In this document: piece after piece, positions 60,898-64,000 of the stretch
How the letters are laid out: the number at the start of each line of letters is the position of its first letter
Position numbering within the stretch: position 1 is the first letter of the stretch
Translations under genes and position numbers: made by a program
The notes under the pieces: model-generated
Told to the model about the DNA's origin: nothing
Seen by the model: only the letters and a program-made list of their open reading frames with translations
Database searches by the model: none
NCBI GenBank assembly: GCA_905182995.1
Contig: CAJJDP010000016.1
Location: forward strand, 310,001-374,000
Direction: 5' to 3'
Length of the DNA stretch: 64,000 nucleotides
Origin: Paramecium octaurelia
Taxonomy: Eukaryota > Ciliophora > Oligohymenophorea > Peniculida > Parameciidae

Positions 60898-62216
60898 ATG
60901 GGAAATTGCACACTAAAGTCAACAGAGTCAGAAGATTAAACAGGTAATACTATGAGTTAAGTTTAGTAATTTCGATTTCTAATTTCACACAGAAGAGTGT
61001 TATAGGCAAGGGAGGCTTTGGAAAGGTAAGATTATACCAAATAATAAAGGAAATTAGGTCTGGATGGTAGAGAACAAAAAGTCGAAAAGTTTGTATGCTA
61101 TGAAAATAATGTCAAAAGCTAAGTTAATAATGTAAATATTTGAAATAGGATCATCGCCAAGAAAAGTGTGTAATCAGTAATGAATGAATTATAACTACTT
61201 AGTTAATTGAAACATAAGTAAAAGTAACCGATTAACTTAGTTTCATTATTAATATGTAAGCAGCATTCTAGGATAGAGACAATCTCTACTTGGTCATGGA
61301 TTTATTAACAGGTGGAGATCTGAGATACCATCTATGTAAATAAAGGAAATTTACTGAAGAACAAACTAGTACTCAAAAATAAACAAAATAGAATTCTTTG
61401 TGGTTTGTATAATAGTCTCTTTGGAATATTTACATGTAAATGGCATTCTCCATCGAGATGTGAAACCAGAAAATCTAGTCTTTGATGATAAAGGATACTT
61501 AAAATTGACAGATATGGGAATTGCCCGTTAATGGAAACCAGAAAACGCATAAGACACTAGTGGCACACCTGGATACATGGCTCCAGAAGTAATGTGCAGT
61601 AAGAATTTCAATTTTTAAATCTAATTAAATAGGACAAAATCATGGAGTGGGTGTTGATTATTATGCACTGGGAGTTATTGTATATGAATGTATAATGGGT
61701 AAGCGACCATATGTTGGGAAAAGCAGATAAGAAATTAGAGATCAAGTAATTGCTAAACAAGTCTAAATAAAAAATTCTGACATTCCAGCTGGATGGTCAT
61801 TAGAGGCAGTTGATTTTGCTAATAAAGTAGAAATTCTGATTAAGATTAAGCTCATCTAAAGGAAGCCTGCCAATAGGTTAGGAGTGAATGGTCCTGAAGA
61901 AGTTAAGACCCATTAATGGTTTAAAGATTATTGTTGGGATAAATTGTTAGACAAATAAATAACAGCTCCATACATTCCCAGAGAAGATGAAATGATTTAA
62001 ATAGCCAACGAAAATCGTAGGGATTCTGCTCACGAAATCGATTCTGAAAGTATATTAAGTTTAAGGAGAAACTCAGTCTAAGGTATTCATACTTATGGAT
62101 TTTAAGCTTAATTCGGTGGGTATAGTTTCAATGGAAGCAACAATAATAATAATAATGCTAAGCCTCAATCCACTAATGTTAGTGTCCCAGCAATATTGTC
62201 AACAAAGGCTAATTGA
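60898..62216 (+). CDS. AGC-type protein kinase, STK32 (YANK)-like
   Basis: 377 aa, seven introns (23, 32, 26, 23, 23, 34, 24 nt). It starts MGNC, a candidate dual-acylation signal. Kinase motifs: GKGGFGKVW, lysine in YAMKIM, HRDVKPENLVF, TDMGIAR in the DFG position, GTPGYMAPEV, VDYYALGVIVYE, then a C-lobe RLGVNGPEEVKTHQWF typical of AGC kinases. The DMG variant and short tail resemble the STK32 group. The tail is Asn/Ser-rich with an Asn run. All catalytic residues are present. Membrane association through the N-terminus is inferred; pathway unknown. Confidence 0.9.
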
Positions 62217-62266
62217 TTTATGATAAAATATTTAATATATGTATATGAATGTACTAAAATGTATAA

Positions 62267-62653
62267 TCAGTCAAACAAACCACCCATGTCAACGTCTTCT
62301 TCAGGTTCTGGGGCCTTTTCAACTGGCTTGGGTGCCTCTTATTTGGCGGCAGCTGGAGCTTAGGCTTTGGCTGGAGCATTTGATGCAGCTTCAGATAGTG
62401 ATTCGGATATATACCTCCTCCTCCCAATTAGAGAGTGCCTACTTTTTTCAATCCTTCACTGATAACATCAGCAAGATTCTTTCCTTTCAATGCATCTACA
62501 ATTGCCTTGACTTAATCATCAGCTCCTTGAGCACCTACTTCAGCCAATAATCCCTTAATATCTGCCTCAGCTACGATATTCATTGTGATATGAATTACTT
62601 GGTTGAGCCTTTCCTCCCAAAACTAACAAAGCATAAGCAGCGACGAATTACAT
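62267..62653 (-). CDS. RPLP2: 60S acidic ribosomal protein P2
   Basis: 110 aa, introns of 28 and 26 nt. It has the P2 pattern: MQFVAAYALLVLGGKAQPT, LLAEVGAQGADDQVK, KGKNLADVISEGLKKV, a Gly/Ala/Pro hinge, and the acidic C-terminal end EEDVDMGGLFD (the GFGLFD-type tail that recruits elongation factors). It forms the ribosomal stalk with P0 and P1. The second codon is a TAA read as Gln. G+C is high relative to the flanks. Confidence 0.96.
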
Positions 62654-63452
62654 TGTATTTATTTAAAAAATTATTTTTAAATTATGCTATAATCCTTTGA
62701 CACTTTATTCCAATCTAATTAATGTATTAAATATCATAATATACATTGAAGATTTAAAACATTTAAACATGTACACTCTCTTAACACTCAATTCGATGGC
62801 CCTCTTCATAGTTTTTATTCATTAGAAATAACTGATATTTTCAATATCAGTTATTTCTAATGAATATAAATTTAGATTTTTCCTTTAATTTCAATGATAG
62901 GATGTGATAATTAATAAGAATTCACTCAAACTTGCATTAATAATTAAGACAAAAAATAGAATTCATTCATTTTTTATTAAAAAATTGAGTGATTATTCTT
63001 AGAATATAAATATATCTAAACTAATATGAGACAATAACATTAACCTAAATATACCGCATTTAAGAGATTATACAATCTTATTCTAGCATTTTATGACTCT
63101 CCTTATGTTATAATTCTCCAATAATATTGGATTTTGCTCTATTCACAGCATTCTTAATTAAAAAAATACTCAAAATACTTTATAAGTTGATTTATCTCTA
63201 TTTTCAATGAAATGATAAATTTCATAGCAGAATATTATTAATATTATTATTTAACAATTTCATAATTTCAAAATAAGATCATATCTAAGCCATATTAATT
63301 GAAGAGGATCAAATGAGCATGAATTTACGTCTTAATATAGTATATTACTACTAAAATATTAATGAAATTAATAAAATCTTTTAAATTAGAAGAAATATCA
63401 ATCTAAATTTTCGATCAATTTTCAACTATTATAATATTTGAAATCAAATAGA
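62654..63452. other. 800-bp gene-free interval carrying a perfect hairpin
   Basis: Upstream of P2 and downstream of the last gene's 3' end. Apart from the inverted repeat at 62816-62866, A+T-rich DNA with no supported ORF. Confidence 0.5.
62816..62866. repeat. Perfect inverted repeat, 24-bp arms, 3-nt loop
   Basis: Left arm 62816-62839 and right arm 62843-62866 are exact reverse complements around TTC. The arm is not simple AT repeat (it contains ATTAGAAATAACTGAT). It could fold as a cruciform or RNA hairpin; no gene overlaps it. Confidence 0.9.
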
Positions 63453-64000
63453 TCACTCAAAGCTATCCATGGTTTTCTTTAATAATGCTTGTTATTTTGG
63501 AAAATGCAATTTTTTATTGTTGTAGTTATAGTGCTTATTTTAATTTTGAGTTTGTATGTATGGACTTTCTTCTAAAGCCTCCTCAAAGGAAGAATTGCTA
63601 TCACAATAACTAATGACATCAAACAGATCTTTAACATCCTCTGTATTAGTTTTAGAAAAGCATTTATTGAGATTCACAGAATGAATTGATTATTAAAAAT
63701 GAATGGATTTATCTCTTATTTATTAACTTGTTTCTTTTAAACCGATTATGATTTAACCATGTTTTTTATTGAAGTCGGCTTTATCAATACAATTCTCATT
63801 GGCATTCGAAACAGATTATGAAAATATCTTAGCATTAGCTTACATAGATCTCAAAAGGGCCAATAGAGGTTTATCATTTGAAGTAGAGAAATTATCATCT
63901 TTGGAATTTCCTTTAAAATGTATTGGTATTAACTTTGGTTAATAAAGCCAAGGATGAAGAAGGGCCTCTTTTAAATTATAAATAGATAATACCTTAGGAT
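63453..64000 (-). CDS. C-terminal part of a protein kinase-type protein (truncated by window)
   Basis: Minus-strand frame open from the window edge to TGA at 63453-63455, 181 residues visible. The first visible residues YNLKEALLHPWLYQP match the end of a kinase C-lobe (A-x-x-x-L-x-HPW). The rest is a low-complexity Ser/Asn/Gln-rich tail (DNFSTSNDKPLLALLRSM, YIQTQNQNKHYNYNNKK). The kinase domain itself lies beyond the window, so subfamily cannot be stated. Confidence 0.65.

Overview
The window is somatic (macronuclear-type) DNA of a ciliate, almost certainly Paramecium. TAA and TAG read through as glutamine in every gene and TGA is the only stop. Reading frames are joined by tiny GT...AG introns of about 20-35 nt (many exactly 25). 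Genes are packed at roughly one per 1.5 kb, intergenic DNA is very A+T rich, and the conserved proteins are eukaryotic. With the standard code almost nothing looks coding; with TGA as sole stop and short introns removed, about 41 genes resolve, and nearly all coding lengths close exactly to a multiple of three. Products were identified by reading the translations by eye; no database search was run.

Layout. 1-5 kb: tail of an unknown protein, an NCLX-type cation/Ca2+ exchanger, an R2R3-Myb protein, a Ser/Thr kinase. 5-12.3 kb: a TALE homeodomain protein (minus), a 1014-aa coiled-coil protein, an unknown 764-aa protein. 12.5-20.1 kb: a calcium-dependent protein kinase, BUD23 rRNA methyltransferase, Rab geranylgeranyltransferase alpha, and a SAS-4/CPAP centriole protein carrying an unusual 13-residue tandem repeat. 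20-23 kb: a zinc-cluster/coiled-coil protein with a possible detached tail, and a pseudokinase. 23-34 kb: a 1.27-kaa Gln/His-rich protein and three minus-strand coiled-coil proteins. 34-39 kb: a zinc-finger/WD40-like protein, an unknown protein, mitochondrial bL17, an HP1-like chromo protein, EMC3. 39-50 kb: a six-TM histidine-kinase-like protein, two small ORFs, a NEK kinase, a guanylate-binding-protein-like GTPase, a Ser/Arg-rich protein. 50-57 kb: class II-like eIF4E, an ATG8-family protein, a membrane RING-H2 protein, an HTH protein, SF-assemblin, eL13. 57-64 kb: KIFBP, a one-TM micro-protein, a decayed second ATG8 copy and other relic sequence, an STK32-like kinase, ribosomal P2, a perfect 24-bp hairpin, and the tail of another kinase.

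There are no operons; neighbours are functionally mixed as usual in ciliates. Basal-body, centriole, cytoskeleton and kinase genes are well represented (SAS-4, SF-assemblin, KIFBP, NEK, several long coiled coils). No rRNA, tRNA, CRISPR, transposase or telomere repeat was recognised.
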